NCBI RefSeq assembly: GCF_000186265.1
Contig: NC_014934.1
Location: 2,108,001 to 2,172,000, forward strand
Length of the DNA: 64,000 nt
Direction: 5' to 3'
From: Cellulophaga algicola DSM 14237
GTDB lineage: Bacteria > Bacteroidota > Bacteroidia > Flavobacteriales > Flavobacteriaceae
Shown here: positions 35,109 to 45,056 of the stretch, one piece after another
How the letters are laid out: every line of letters starts with the position of its first letter
Position numbering within the stretch: position 1 is the first letter of the stretch
Notes under the pieces: generated by a model
What the model saw: the letters and a program-made list of their open reading frames with translations, nothing else
Databases searched by the model: none
What the model was told of the DNA's origin: nothing
Position numbers and translations under genes: made by a program

Positions 35109-36458
35109 ATGGCGAACAAAAAATTTGATGTATTTGTAATAGGAGGTGGTAGTGCAGGGCAAGCTGTAGCGAAAACGTGTGCAAAAGCAGGTTTACATGT
35201 TGCAATTACGGAACGTAGAGATTATGGAGGTACTTGCCCCTTAAGAGGTTGTGATCCTAAAAAAGCACTTTTAGCAGCTACAGAAGTTTTAGAATTCGCT
35301 AAAAATATGAATGGAAACGGAATTGTAAAATTACCCAGACTGCTTTGGAGCGATATGCAAAAATTTAAAAAGAAGTTTACCAAACCAATTCCGAAAGCAG
35401 CAGAAGAAAGTTTAGTAGCGTTGGGGGTTGTTACTTTTTCTGGCGAGGCTTCTTTCTTATCAGAAGATACCATGGTTGTCGGCGATGAAATCATTGAAGC
35501 CGATAAATTTGTGATTGCTACAGGCCTTATGCCTTTAGAATTGCCTATTGAAGGCGCTGAATACTTAAAAATGAGTGATGATTTTCTAAACTTAAAAAAA
35601 CTCCCAGAGCAGTTGGTTTTTGTTGGTGGTGGGTATATAGGAATGGAGTTTGCGCATATGGCGGCAAGAGCTGGCGCTAAGGTAACGGTTATACATTCTC
35701 ATGAAAGACCTTTAAATGAATTTGATCCTGACTTAGTAGACGTACTAACCGATTATTCGAAAAAAATCGGTATTAAGTTCATACTAAATGCGAAAGTAAA
35801 TAAAGTTAAAAAAGGGAAAAAGAAGTTTAAAGTACATTTTGAACAAAATGGCCATACCAACCATATTAAAGCGAATATGGTTTTTAATACTGCAGGTCGT
35901 GTGCCAGCAATAGCTATGCTTGAACTTGAGAAAGCCAATGTTGCTTATAGTGCAAAAGGAATTGAAGTAAATGAATACCTTCAGAACACGAAAAACAAAA
36001 ATGTTTATGCTTGTGGTGATGTTTCCGAGCATGGATTGCCATTAACGTCAATGACAGGTCCAGAGGCTAATACGGTTTCAGCTAATATTTTAGAAGGTAA
36101 TAAAGCCAAGATTAATACGCCTGTGATTCCATCGGTTGTTTATACGCTACCCAACATTGCTTCTGTAGGTTATAGTGAGGAAGAAGCTAAAAAGAGGTAT
36201 AAAAATGTTACTGTCAACCATGAGTCGGCAACCGATTGGTTTAATGCTAGGCGCATAAATGCTCCAGTATATGCTTATAAGGTTTTAGTAAATGAACGTA
36301 CGAAAGCAATTGTTGGTGCGCATATTATTGGGCCACATGCGGGAGAAACAATTAATCTATTCTCAATGGCTATTCGTAAAGAAATGACTATTGACGATAT
36401 GAAAGAAATTATATTTGCCTACCCATCTTGGGGTTATGATGTAAATAGGATGCTATAA
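35109..36458 (+). CDS. FAD/NAD(P)-dependent disulfide oxidoreductase
   Basis: A 449-residue class I pyridine nucleotide-disulfide oxidoreductase. It has the FAD-binding GGGSAGQAVAKTCAKAG, a redox motif GGTCPLRGCDPKK (Cys43, Cys48), the NAD-binding GGGYIGMEFAHMAARAGAKV, NTAGRVP, and a C-terminal dimerisation domain. The family motif is usually CxNVGC; here it is CPLRGC. It is closer to glutathione reductase/mercuric reductase-like enzymes of unknown substrate than to lipoamide dehydrogenase. Confidence 0.88.
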   Translation: MANKKFDVFVIGGGSAGQAVAKTCAKAGLHVAITERRDYGGTCPLRGCDPKKALLAATEVLEFAKNMNGNGIVKLPRLLWSDMQKFKKKFTKPIPKAAEESLVALGVVTFSGEASFLSEDTMVVGDEIIEADKFVIATGLMPLELPIEGAEYLKMSDDFLNLKKLPEQLVFVGGGYIGMEFAHMAARAGAKVTVIHSHERPLNEFDPDLVDVLTDYSKKIGIKFILNAKVNKVKKGKKKFKVHFEQNGHTNHIKANMVFNTAGRVPAIAMLELEKANVAYSAKGIEVNEYLQNTKNKNVYACGDVSEHGLPLTSMTGPEANTVSANILEGNKAKINTPVIPSVVYTLPNIASVGYSEEEAKKRYKNVTVNHESATDWFNARRINAPVYAYKVLVNERTKAIVGAHIIGPHAGETINLFSMAIRKEMTIDDMKEIIFAYPSWGYDVNRML

Positions 36459-36471
36459 ATAACAAGCCATT

Positions 36472-37269
36472 CTATTTTGCCAATCGTTCTTTTAATTTAA
36501 TAGCAGGGCCGGTGGCTCTATTTTTATAGGCGTGATAAAAAGTGGATGTAAATAATAGAGCACTTGCTGCCGCTGCTGCGTAGGCAATTACTGGAAACGT
36601 ATCTATCTGACGGAAATAAATAGCCACAAAAGCCCAAACGGCAACTAAAGCAAATTCCCGCATGTTCCGTTTATAGGTAATCAAAAGGTTGATGATAGTT
36701 GCAATACCAATCATAAGTATGGTCCACGTAGTTTCAGATAGAAAACCACCTGTCCAACCAAGTTTTGCTAAATAAGCGGTGACATTTGCAATGGTAGCTA
36801 CCGTAATCCATCCGCTATACAAACAGACTGGCCACCAAACGAAGCCAATAATTTCTATGGGAGCATCCCAACGTTCCATATTAGTATTTAGAATTATTTT
36901 AATCAAAGAACATAAGATTCCAAACATAATGAGCACGGATAATCCCGTATAGTCGTAAACAAAGGCCAGTACCCAAAGACCGTTTAAAAAATTTGCTATG
37001 GCAAACCAATAACCAGTTTGAAGGATGAAATCGGTGGTTTTAGTGCTAAAAAAAGCTCTTCGGACCTGAAAAACAGCATAACCAACTAATGAAAGAAAGA
37101 TAAGCCCCCATATAGCGAAGGCATAGCCTGCTGGTGTAAACAGGTTGTCATATTGTTTACTGATTTCTCCAATAGTAGTATTGTTAAATTTAAGTGCTTG
37201 AGATATATAATTTATGACAATCACAAAGAGAACAGAGGCTGCGTTTAAAAGTGCTAATTTCTTTTCCAT
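36472..37269 (-). CDS. TspO/MBR-like tryptophan-rich membrane protein
   Basis: A 265-residue polytopic protein with about eight hydrophobic helices and many Trp/Tyr residues, including FTPAGYAFAIWGLIFLSLVGYAVF and VWWPVCLYSGWITVATIANVTAYL. This matches the tryptophan-rich sensory protein (TspO-related, lipid-tryptophan) family, longer than classical TspO. Ligand not known. It lies 67 nt after pdeM on the same strand, so could be read with the repair operon. Confidence 0.8.
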   Translation of the reverse strand: MEKKLALLNAASVLFVIVINYISQALKFNNTTIGEISKQYDNLFTPAGYAFAIWGLIFLSLVGYAVFQVRRAFFSTKTTDFILQTGYWFAIANFLNGLWVLAFVYDYTGLSVLIMFGILCSLIKIILNTNMERWDAPIEIIGFVWWPVCLYSGWITVATIANVTAYLAKLGWTGGFLSETTWTILMIGIATIINLLITYKRNMREFALVAVWAFVAIYFRQIDTFPVIAYAAAAASALLFTSTFYHAYKNRATGPAIKLKERLAK

Positions 37270-37336
37270 AAGATAAAATTAAGTGCCTTTTTATATTGTT
37301 ATTAATGGTATCACTTTAAAGATGAACTTAGATCAA

Positions 37337-37990
37337 TTATGATTCTATTTTAATCTTAAATATTTCTTCTTTAGCAATTGCATATACTTCATTTTCTTTG
37401 GTAGGCTGCAGTACAAATGTACCCGTAAATTCTCCAAAGGCAGGTAATATCATTTGGTTATTCGATTTAAAAAAGCAAGCCAGTTTTAAAAACTGTTTTC
37501 CAATACCTTTTAATTTAATAGCGGGATGAATATGTCCTGCGAAATTAAAAAGTCCTTCGCGTTCTTCGGGATGATGCGTCAATAGAAACCCTTGAGTTAC
37601 TATTTCAGATACTACCTGAATATTTAATGCTTCATATCTTAAGGGAGAAATAATATCGTGATTTCCTGCCACCAGGTATAACTGAGCATTGGTTGTAGCT
37701 ACCCAATTTTCAAATAAAATCCACTCTGCGTTTAGAGAGGAGTGAAACAAATCTCCTAAAAAACAAATATTTTTTGGAGTGAATTGGGTGACGATAGTCT
37801 CTAAAAGTGTAAAATTTTTCTGAATAGCCTTTTGGGGAACCGCAGCACCATGTTTTCTAAAATGTGATATTTTTCCGAAATGAATATCACTAACAATAAG
37901 AGTGCTTTTTTCTTCCCAAAAAAGAGCACCTGAACAATGTAGGGTAAATGTTTGACCATTTAAAACTATAGATTCTGTCATTCGTGACAA
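37337..37990 (-). CDS. pdeM: ligase-associated DNA repair phosphoesterase PdeM
   Basis: A 217-residue metallophosphoesterase with the calcineurin-like metal-binding order: VSDIHFGKISHFRKHGAAVP, FLGDLFHS, VAGNHD, and LTHHPE ... FAGHIHP. It belongs to the phosphoesterase group co-inherited with ATP-dependent ligase, Lhr-type helicase and a beta-CASP-like exonuclease. Last of the four repair genes, 24 nt after the helicase gene. Confidence 0.92.
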   Translation of the reverse strand: MSRMTESIVLNGQTFTLHCSGALFWEEKSTLIVSDIHFGKISHFRKHGAAVPQKAIQKNFTLLETIVTQFTPKNICFLGDLFHSSLNAEWILFENWVATTNAQLYLVAGNHDIISPLRYEALNIQVVSEIVTQGFLLTHHPEEREGLFNFAGHIHPAIKLKGIGKQFLKLACFFKSNNQMILPAFGEFTGTFVLQPTKENEVYAIAKEEIFKIKIES

Positions 37991-38014
37991 AAATAAGAAA
38001 AAGCCATGTGTTAA

Positions 38015-40492
38015 CTACTTTTTAGTAAGTAGGGCGGTCATACGTTTGATGCGATCTGCTAATTTTTCGCTAGATAATTTCTCACGTAAGCGATCGGTAA
38101 TTATAGGGAACGAAAATGGTGTTGGTTTCTGGCATGCTTTCCAAACAATCTCTTGTTGTGCAATACGCTCTAGGGCCAACCGTAAACGCCCTTCTTCTAG
38201 TTGGTGTTCAAAAGTCTCTGTAAATGCTTGTTGGAAAAGTAAATTATCAGCTTCGTAATCTCTAAAAACGTCAAAAAGAAGTTGAGAACTACTTTGTAGG
38301 TGTTTCATTTTTACTCCTTTATTAGGGTAGCCAGTAAATACCATGCCACTAATTACCGCAATATCACGGAATTTTCTGCGTGCCATCTCGGTAGCATTTA
38401 AACTTTTTTGTAAATCACTCAACATAAAATCTGTGGAAAACAAATTATTATCTAAAACCTGTTGTAGGTCTATCTCTTGGTCAGAAAGTAATTCAAAACC
38501 ATAGTCATTAAAGGCTAAAGAAAATGTAATTGGTGAAAGTAAACTTATGCGATAGCCAAGTAAACTACCCATTGCTTCATGAACAAACCTACCCTCAAAC
38601 GGATAAAAGATATGATGATATCCATCACGTGTTTTAAAAGTTTCAATCAAAAATTCACTTGGTTTTGGAACTATACTCTCTTCCTTCTGCTTATCAAAAA
38701 TGTGTTTTAAAGAAATGAGTTCAGCGCTAAGCTTCCCTTTTTTGGAGGAGTTAGGGGAGGAGGCTTTATATAATTCTTCACGCAGTAATTCTGACATTTG
38801 TGCGGAAAAAGTGAGGCGCCCACCCATCCAACTAGGGATTTTATTGGTTTTTTTACTGGAATTACGCACATGAACTTGCATTTCTTTTATTCTGATGAAT
38901 TCTAAATTTCTACCTGCAAAAGTAAAAATGTCTCCAGGAGATAATTTAGAAACAAAAAACTCTTCAATAGATCCAATATAACCTCCTTTTTGGTAGCGTA
39001 CAGTTAAATTAGCATCGCTAACTATAGTACCAATTTGAAAACGGTGTCGCATGGCAATACCACGATTATTGACTTTAAATTTGCCATCTTCTTCTATCTC
39101 TATCTTTTTATACTCATCATAGGTTTGTAAACTCTGGCTTCCCAGTACTAAAAAGTTGAGTAACCATTGCCACTGCTCCTTAGAGAGTGCTTGGTAGCAA
39201 AAGGTGTTAATTACTTCAGCATAAATTTCATCAGGATAAAAACCATCTGAAATAGCGAGTGTGGTTAAGTATTGTAGCAGCACATCATAGCTATTAAGGT
39301 ACGGTATTCTATCTTCTACAACGGTATGTTTAACAGCTTCTTGCAGTGCAGAAGCTTCTATGAGTTCCATAGCATGCGTAGGTAAAAAATAAATAACACT
39401 TTCTTTTCCAGGTTGATGACCGCTTCGTCCTGCACGTTGTAAAAACCGAGCTACACCTTTTGGCCCGCCAATTTGAATGACCGTTTCTACAGGGGCAAAA
39501 TCTACCCCTAAATCCAAACTAGACGTGCAGACTACCGCTTTAAGATTGGCATTGCGGATAGCCTGTTCTACCCATGCGCGAGTTTCTTTATTAATACTTC
39601 CATGATGCATGGCAATCTCACCCGCAAATTCGGGGTGATTCTCTAATATTTTCTGAAACCAAATTTCACACTGACTACGGGTATTTGTAAATAATAGGGT
39701 TGTTTTACTAGCGCTTAGTATCGGGATGATATCTTCTAATAAATGTAATCCTAAATGCCCACGCCAAGGAAAGGTTTCCATTTTTTTTGGGATGATACTT
39801 TTTACGGTAATTTTCTTATTTAGTTTAGCTTTTATCAAGACGGAATTCTCTAGTACTTCCGGATCCGTACCTAGTAAGACTTCTCTTGCTTGCTCTAAAT
39901 TTCCTATGGTTGCTGATATTCCCCAAATTCGGAGTGCTGTAGAAATTGTTTTTAATCGAGAGAGTGCAAGCTCCATTTGTACGCCTCTTTTTGTTCCTAA
40001 AAGTTCGTGCCATTCATCTACTACAATGGCGGTGCAGTCTTTAAATATTTTTTCATAGCCTTTTGATGCTAAAAGTAATTGCAAACTTTCGGGTGTCGTA
40101 ATTAAGAGATCGGGCATTTGTTTTTTCTGAGATGTACGCTCTTTTGTAGTGGTGTCTCCCGTTCTAATGCCCACCGTCATCTGAGTGCCTAAATCTGCAG
40201 CTACCCGTTCAGCAGATTGTCTAATTTCTTCAGACAATGCACGTAATGGCGTAATCCATACCGCTTTTAACCCTTTTTTATGGTTGGTTTTATACCTTGG
40301 GTTGGCCTTTATATAATTCAGAATTATAGGAAACCATAGTGCATAGGTTTTACCGCTACCTGTGGGAGCGTTTAATAACCCATTTTTACCTTGTAAGAAA
40401 GCCTTCCAGGTATCTTTTTGAAATGTAAAAGGTTTCCAATTATTCTCTTGAAACCAATTTTCGGCAATGGTATATAATTCGTCTCTATTCAT
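38015..40492 (-). CDS. ligase-associated Lhr-like DEXH helicase
   Basis: An 825-residue superfamily 2 DNA helicase. Walker A NAPTGSGKT is at residues 41-49 (Lys48), DEWH box in VVDEWHELLG, motif III SATIGN, motif VI region GRSGHQPG. The C-terminal half matches the Lhr-core type. Such enzymes translocate 3' to 5' on single-stranded DNA and belong to the ligase-associated repair operon; it starts 32 nt after the ligase gene. Confidence 0.92.
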   Translation of the reverse strand: MNRDELYTIAENWFQENNWKPFTFQKDTWKAFLQGKNGLLNAPTGSGKTYALWFPIILNYIKANPRYKTNHKKGLKAVWITPLRALSEEIRQSAERVAADLGTQMTVGIRTGDTTTKERTSQKKQMPDLLITTPESLQLLLASKGYEKIFKDCTAIVVDEWHELLGTKRGVQMELALSRLKTISTALRIWGISATIGNLEQAREVLLGTDPEVLENSVLIKAKLNKKITVKSIIPKKMETFPWRGHLGLHLLEDIIPILSASKTTLLFTNTRSQCEIWFQKILENHPEFAGEIAMHHGSINKETRAWVEQAIRNANLKAVVCTSSLDLGVDFAPVETVIQIGGPKGVARFLQRAGRSGHQPGKESVIYFLPTHAMELIEASALQEAVKHTVVEDRIPYLNSYDVLLQYLTTLAISDGFYPDEIYAEVINTFCYQALSKEQWQWLLNFLVLGSQSLQTYDEYKKIEIEEDGKFKVNNRGIAMRHRFQIGTIVSDANLTVRYQKGGYIGSIEEFFVSKLSPGDIFTFAGRNLEFIRIKEMQVHVRNSSKKTNKIPSWMGGRLTFSAQMSELLREELYKASSPNSSKKGKLSAELISLKHIFDKQKEESIVPKPSEFLIETFKTRDGYHHIFYPFEGRFVHEAMGSLLGYRISLLSPITFSLAFNDYGFELLSDQEIDLQQVLDNNLFSTDFMLSDLQKSLNATEMARRKFRDIAVISGMVFTGYPNKGVKMKHLQSSSQLLFDVFRDYEADNLLFQQAFTETFEHQLEEGRLRLALERIAQQEIVWKACQKPTPFSFPIITDRLREKLSSEKLADRIKRMTALLTKK

Positions 40493-40524
40493 GATGCAAG
40501 CATAGCGCAGTAGTCTGTGTATTT

Positions 40525-42156
40525 CTAATTTTTCGTTTCTTGGATTGCGACAGGAATTAATCCCTTTAAATCTTCTAGCGTATTGGCATCTTCAATTTTT
40601 TTGTCATGTCGCCAGCGTATAATTCTAGGAAACCGCGTAGCGATACCACTCTTGTGTCTTTTAGATATTGCAATACCTTCAAAAGCAATTTCAAAAACAT
40701 GGTGGGGAGTTACACTCCTCACAGGGCCAAAACGTTCAAGAGTATTCTTTTTGATCCAAGCATCTACTTTGCGGAACTCGGCATCAGTAAGTCCGGAGTA
40801 CGCTTTCGCAAACGTGACCAATTCCTTTTCTCCATCCTCTTTAGTGTTCCATAAGGCAAAGGTATAATCTGTAAATAAATTACTTCTTCTTCCATGTCCG
40901 CGCATGGCATAGGTTAATACCGCATCAATAGTTAAGGGGGCTACCTTCCATTTCCACCAATCGCCTTTTTTTCTTCCAACGAGGTACGGAGAGTCTTTTC
41001 TCTTGAGCATTAAACCCTCGCTACGCATTTCGCGAGCACGTGTTCTTTCTTTAGTTACTTCTTCCCAAGAATTAAAATGTATGGTTGCTGAAAGTTGAAG
41101 TGGTACATCTAGACCTGAAGAAGAAATAGTAGTAATTAACTTTTCTAGTATCTCTCTTCGCTCGATAAATGGAAGCTGCCGAATATCTTTACCTCGCCAT
41201 TCTAAAATATCGTAAGCTTTGAGTATTACGGGAGTTTTATTTAAAAGGCTTTTTGTTATATTTTTTCTTCCAATTCTGGTTTGCAAATCGTTAAAAGTGC
41301 CTATGGTGTTATTTGCATACGGAAGAATCTCCGCATCAATCACAGTGCCATTTGGGATATTACCCACAAGAGCTTCAAACTCTGGGTATTTGTCCGTAAC
41401 TAATTCTTCACCACGACTCCAAACAAAAAGTTCATCATTTCTAAAAATGGTTTGTGAACGTATACCATCCCATTTATGTTCTGCAGACCACTGCTGAACA
41501 TCGCCTAAATCGCTTACGTCATTTTCAATAGCATAGGCTAAATAAAAAGGATACGGTTTGGAGAGGTAGTCATTTTCATTTTCCTCTAAAATTAACTCTT
41601 GAAAAGTAATGCTGTTCGGGTCCCAGTTCCCCATTAATTTATAGGCTAAAATATCTTCATTAATCTCCGTGGCCTTTGATAAGGCTTTCGTCATTAATTT
41701 CTGACTTACGCCAATTCTGAACCCTCCTGTAATTAATTTGGTAAAAACAAACCGTTCGTAATAGTCTAGAACTTTCCAGTTTTCATAGAGGTATGCTTTT
41801 TTATCTTCCTCTGTCTTCTTTTTTAAGAGAATCATTTCTTCTAAAAACTGTGTAAGTGTCTTATCGGTTTGCTTGGGAGGTTCTGGCAATACTAAAGCAA
41901 TAGTTTCTGCTAGATCACCTACAATGTGGTAACTCTCTTCAAAAAGCCATAGGGGAATATTAGAGAGCTCTGAGGCCCAGAGTCTAAGTAATGTCGTGTT
42001 CACAGGTCTTGGTGGTCTTCTATGGGATAGAATAGCAATAGTCCATACTTTATCTGTATCGCTCGCTTTTGCAAAATACGCGGCTAAAGCAGCAACCTTA
42101 GTGTTTGTTTTGGTTGTGCTGTCTAGCGTTTTTATAAGTGATGCAAAATTCTTCAT
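40525..42156 (-). CDS. ATP-dependent DNA ligase (ligase-associated operon)
   Basis: A 543-residue ATP-dependent DNA ligase: N-terminal domain, the nucleotidyl-transferase motif EHKWDGIRSQ with the adenylated Lys228, RGEELV, VIDAEI, EGLMLKRKDSPY, DWWKWK, and an OB-fold C terminus. It seals nicks in double-stranded DNA as part of the four-gene repair set. It lies 23 nt after the exonuclease gene. Confidence 0.94.
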   Translation of the reverse strand: MKNFASLIKTLDSTTKTNTKVAALAAYFAKASDTDKVWTIAILSHRRPPRPVNTTLLRLWASELSNIPLWLFEESYHIVGDLAETIALVLPEPPKQTDKTLTQFLEEMILLKKKTEEDKKAYLYENWKVLDYYERFVFTKLITGGFRIGVSQKLMTKALSKATEINEDILAYKLMGNWDPNSITFQELILEENENDYLSKPYPFYLAYAIENDVSDLGDVQQWSAEHKWDGIRSQTIFRNDELFVWSRGEELVTDKYPEFEALVGNIPNGTVIDAEILPYANNTIGTFNDLQTRIGRKNITKSLLNKTPVILKAYDILEWRGKDIRQLPFIERREILEKLITTISSSGLDVPLQLSATIHFNSWEEVTKERTRAREMRSEGLMLKRKDSPYLVGRKKGDWWKWKVAPLTIDAVLTYAMRGHGRRSNLFTDYTFALWNTKEDGEKELVTFAKAYSGLTDAEFRKVDAWIKKNTLERFGPVRSVTPHHVFEIAFEGIAISKRHKSGIATRFPRIIRWRHDKKIEDANTLEDLKGLIPVAIQETKN

Positions 42157-42179
42157 AAAGTCTAGTTCTATCTTTTCTA

Positions 42180-43199
42180 TTAACGAATGGTTATTTTCTC
42201 TTCTGATTCTGTGGTTTCCTCCTCCCCATATTGTGTTTCTTCTGTACGCGCATCATACCCTTGTTCTCTCAAGTATTTTGAGAAAATATCAGAATAGCCA
42301 TGGGTACAAATTACTTTTTCTGCTCCCGTAGCATTTATGCTTTCCAGCAGTCCGTCCCAGTCACAATGGTCGCTTAAAACAAAACCTTTATCAATAGCAC
42401 GTCTTCGTCTAGCACCTCTAAAAGTCATCCATCCACTGGCAGAACCTGTAACATAAGGCACCATTTTCTTAATCCAACTGCTGCCGTGCGCACTAGGTGG
42501 GGCAAGTACCATATTACCTAGTAATTCTAGCTTTTTAGTTTCTTTAGTGATTAGGTTAGTTTCAGGAAAATCTACTAGAGGTCGTAGTACTTGCGTCATA
42601 TTCTCGATAGCTCCATGCGTGTATATTTTTCCAATCTCGGGATTTAAGTATTTAAGTAAACGTTGCGCTTTTCCTAGGCTATACCCAAATAAAATTGATG
42701 TTTTTCCTTCTGCTTGGTTTTCTAGCCACCAGTTATTAATGGAATCCATCACTTCATTCTGTGGGGTCCATTTAAATGCGGGTAGCCCAAAGGTACATTC
42801 TGTAATAAACGTATCACATTTTACAACGTCATAAGGCGTAGAAATACCATCATTTTCGGTTTTATAGTCGCCAGTAAATACCCATACTTCTCCTTTATGC
42901 TCCACTCTTATTTGTGAAGATCCAATAATATGTCCTGCGGGATGCAAGCTAAATTTTACATTGTTAATTGTAAAATTTTCATTCCAATTTACTCCTGTTA
43001 CATTGATGTCACCAAGGCGGTGTTTAATGATAGGGACATTTCTATGATGGGTAATATAATTTTTATGGCCGTAACGGCTATGGTCGGCATGACCATGAGT
43101 AATAATAGCTTTGTCAACAGGTTTCCATGGGTCAAGGTATACTTTAGCAACACTGCAATAAATACCTTTATCCGTAAATTCTAGTAGTGGATTTTTCAT
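42180..43199 (-). CDS. ligase-associated DNA damage-response exonuclease
   Basis: A 339-residue MBL/beta-CASP-like nuclease. Metal-binding motif HGHADH (His35, His37, Asp39, His40), then GDYKTE and a later DHCDW. The family occurs with ATP-dependent ligase, PdeM and Lhr-like helicase and is expected to process broken DNA ends. It is the first gene of the operon, with a TAATTTTG -7 element 15-23 nt before its start. Confidence 0.92.
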   Translation of the reverse strand: MKNPLLEFTDKGIYCSVAKVYLDPWKPVDKAIITHGHADHSRYGHKNYITHHRNVPIIKHRLGDINVTGVNWNENFTINNVKFSLHPAGHIIGSSQIRVEHKGEVWVFTGDYKTENDGISTPYDVVKCDTFITECTFGLPAFKWTPQNEVMDSINNWWLENQAEGKTSILFGYSLGKAQRLLKYLNPEIGKIYTHGAIENMTQVLRPLVDFPETNLITKETKKLELLGNMVLAPPSAHGSSWIKKMVPYVTGSASGWMTFRGARRRRAIDKGFVLSDHCDWDGLLESINATGAEKVICTHGYSDIFSKYLREQGYDARTEETQYGEEETTESEEKITIR

Positions 43200-43214
43200 G
43201 GTCTTGTTAAATTA

Positions 43215-43222
43215 CAAAATTA
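43215..43222 (-). promoter_or_regulatory. TAnnTTTG -7 element for the repair operon
   Basis: Minus-strand TAATTTTG upstream of the exonuclease gene start at 43199. No convincing -33 element at the normal distance. Confidence 0.35.
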
Positions 43223-43325
43223 TTTTAAGATCAATTTAATTGTTAAACGTACATAGGGTTTGTAATTGCCGTTTTTTGAAACAATTTGCCTTGTAGCGTA
43301 TTAACAGCCAAAATAATCAGTTTAA

Positions 43326-43358
43326 TTGTAAAAAATGACTCCTAAAAAATTATATTTG
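43326..43358 (+). promoter_or_regulatory. consensus promoter of the TerB-like gene
   Basis: TTG at 43326-43328, a 22-nt spacer and TATATTTG at 43351-43358, leading to the ATG at 43380. Confidence 0.6.
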
Positions 43359-43379
43359 TGCTCAAATAAAAAATAGATT

Positions 43380-43802
43380 ATGTCTTTTGTAGATTTATAC
43401 AGCAGTGGCGAGCATAGAAGAAATTTAGCTCATTTTTCCTCAATTGCCTCTTTAGCAGCAATCGATGGTGAAGTTAATCCTCAGGAAAAAGTTTTATTAG
43501 ATCGTTTTGCTCGAAAATTAGATATTACCGATACAGAATATGCTGAGGTTTTAAGTTCTGATAATAAATACCCAATTAACCCTCCAACGACTTCAGAAGA
43601 GCGTTTAGAGCGTTTGTATGATTTGTTTAGAATTGTTTTTGCAGATCATGGAATTGATGAAGAAGAAATGATATTAATTAATAAATATGCTATTGGATTA
43701 GGTTATTCTTCGGAGACTGCAGCTAAATTAATTAAGCGTTCTGTGGAAATTTTTGGCGGACGATTGGATTTTGAAGATTATCTTTATTTAGTCAAGAAAT
43801 AA
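43380..43802 (+). CDS. TerB-like protein
   Basis: A 140-residue helical protein of the TerB/tellurite resistance fold: FSSIASLAAIDGEVNPQEKVLLDRFARKL and DHGIDEEEMILINKYAIGLGYSS, both with acidic metal-binding-type residues. It is a lone gene with its own promoter and terminator; no other ter genes are nearby, so a role in tellurite resistance is not implied. Confidence 0.82.
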   Translation: MSFVDLYSSGEHRRNLAHFSSIASLAAIDGEVNPQEKVLLDRFARKLDITDTEYAEVLSSDNKYPINPPTTSEERLERLYDLFRIVFADHGIDEEEMILINKYAIGLGYSSETAAKLIKRSVEIFGGRLDFEDYLYLVKK

Positions 43803-43811
43803 AAAAGTTAG

Positions 43812-43843
43812 AAAAAAAAAAGGGGCTTTTAGCCCCTTTTTTT
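43812..43843. terminator. bidirectional terminator between TerB-like gene and fbp
   Basis: GGGGC (43821-43825) pairs with GCCCC (43831-43835) around a 5-nt loop, flanked by A and T runs on either side, so it terminates both convergent genes. Confidence 0.88.
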
Positions 43844-43858
43844 TATACCATTTTTAAA

Positions 43859-44869
43859 TTAAGCATTTGCTTTTTTTATAAACTCCTCCGCTTTTTCCAC
43901 CATTTTTCGGCTGCCACAAAAGAAAGGTACGCGTTGGTGCAATTCTTTTGGATCTATTTCCATAATTCTATTTTTTCCATCGCTAGCTAAGCCGTTTGCT
44001 TGTTCTGCAACAAAAGCCATAGGGTTACATTCATATAACAAACGTAATTTACCCTCAGTCGCAACACTACTCTTTGGGTACATATAAATACCTCCTTTTA
44101 TCATGTTTCTATGGAAGTCAGATACTAAAGATCCAATGTAACGTGAAGTGTAAGGTCTATCGTCCTCTTCTTTCTGACAGTATTTTATATAATCTTTTAC
44201 GCCTTGCGAAAAATGAACATAATTACCTTCATTTATAGAATAAATATTTCCTGTGTCAGGGTATCTCATATTTGGGTGTGATAGATAGAATGTACCTAAA
44301 GCTGGGTTTAAGGTAAACCCGTTTACCCCATCACCAGTTGTATATACTAACATGGTTGATGTTCCATAGATAATATATCCTGCAGCAATTTGGTTAACAC
44401 CTGGTTGAAGAAAATCATCAATAGTAACTGGGGTGCCTACTGGAGTAACACGTCTGTAGATAGAAAATATAGTTCCAACAGAAACATTTACATCAATATT
44501 AGAAGAACCATCAAGTGGATCTATTAAAACCACATATTTATTTTGATGCTGATTGTCAAAACTATTGATACTTATAAAGTCATCTTCTTCTTCAGAGGCT
44601 ATTCCACAAACAATTTCTCTTTTTTTTAAGGTTTGTATAAACTTCTCATTTGCAAGCACGTCTAATTTTTGTTGGTTTTCACCTTGGATGTTTTGATCTC
44701 CAGCTTCTCCAAGAATATCTACTAATCCGGCTTTGTTAACTTCATGATTTACAACTTTTGCTGCTAGCCGTAATCCGTTTAATAATCTAGATAATTCTCC
44801 AGAAGAATATTTAAAAGAGTCTTGATTTTCAATAATAAACTCTCCCAGAGTTTTGTATTGTTTAGTCAT
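43859..44869 (-). CDS. fbp: class I fructose-1,6-bisphosphatase
   Basis: A 336-residue FBPase of gluconeogenesis, converting fructose 1,6-bisphosphate to fructose 6-phosphate. Seen are [17 protein letters not shown], the EEDD site [11 protein letters not shown], the metal site [15 protein letters not shown], and the C-terminal [14 protein letters not shown]. Length is typical. A near-consensus GATATTTG lies upstream. Convergent with the TerB-like gene. Confidence 0.95.
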   Translation of the reverse strand: MTKQYKTLGEFIIENQDSFKYSSGELSRLLNGLRLAAKVVNHEVNKAGLVDILGEAGDQNIQGENQQKLDVLANEKFIQTLKKREIVCGIASEEEDDFISINSFDNQHQNKYVVLIDPLDGSSNIDVNVSVGTIFSIYRRVTPVGTPVTIDDFLQPGVNQIAAGYIIYGTSTMLVYTTGDGVNGFTLNPALGTFYLSHPNMRYPDTGNIYSINEGNYVHFSQGVKDYIKYCQKEEDDRPYTSRYIGSLVSDFHRNMIKGGIYMYPKSSVATEGKLRLLYECNPMAFVAEQANGLASDGKNRIMEIDPKELHQRVPFFCGSRKMVEKAEEFIKKANA

Positions 44870-44964
44870 GATTATAGTGTTTATTTACGTACAAATATCG
44901 TCTTTTTTGTGATACTATAACGTTTTCGTTAAATTAATGTTTTTTAAATTTGTAACTTCATGTT

Positions 44965-44972
44965 ATATTTGT
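44965..44972 (+). promoter_or_regulatory. TAnnTTTG -7 element for the GNAT-lysC operon
   Basis: TATATTTG, giving a leader of about 75 nt to the GNAT start at 45057. The expected -33 TTTG is absent at the usual spacing. Confidence 0.4.
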
Positions 44973-45056
44973 AACAATAAAAAACGAGTTAGGCTTCATA
45001 TTGAGAATTGATAAAAAAACCTAACTAATGATTATTAAAATCTAAAAAAAAGAGTG

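Noticed and set aside
40583-40867. Plus-strand open frames opposite the DNA ligase gene
   Set aside because: Antisense shadows over conserved ligase motifs.
43380-43802. Tellurite resistance locus
   Set aside because: A lone TerB-like gene with no terC/terD partners.
44988-45027. Inverted repeat AGTTAGG/CCTAACT in the leader of the GNAT-lysC operon, a possible attenuator or lysine riboswitch
   Set aside because: The stem is only 7 bp with a 26-nt loop and no T run or conserved riboswitch core; too weak to call.
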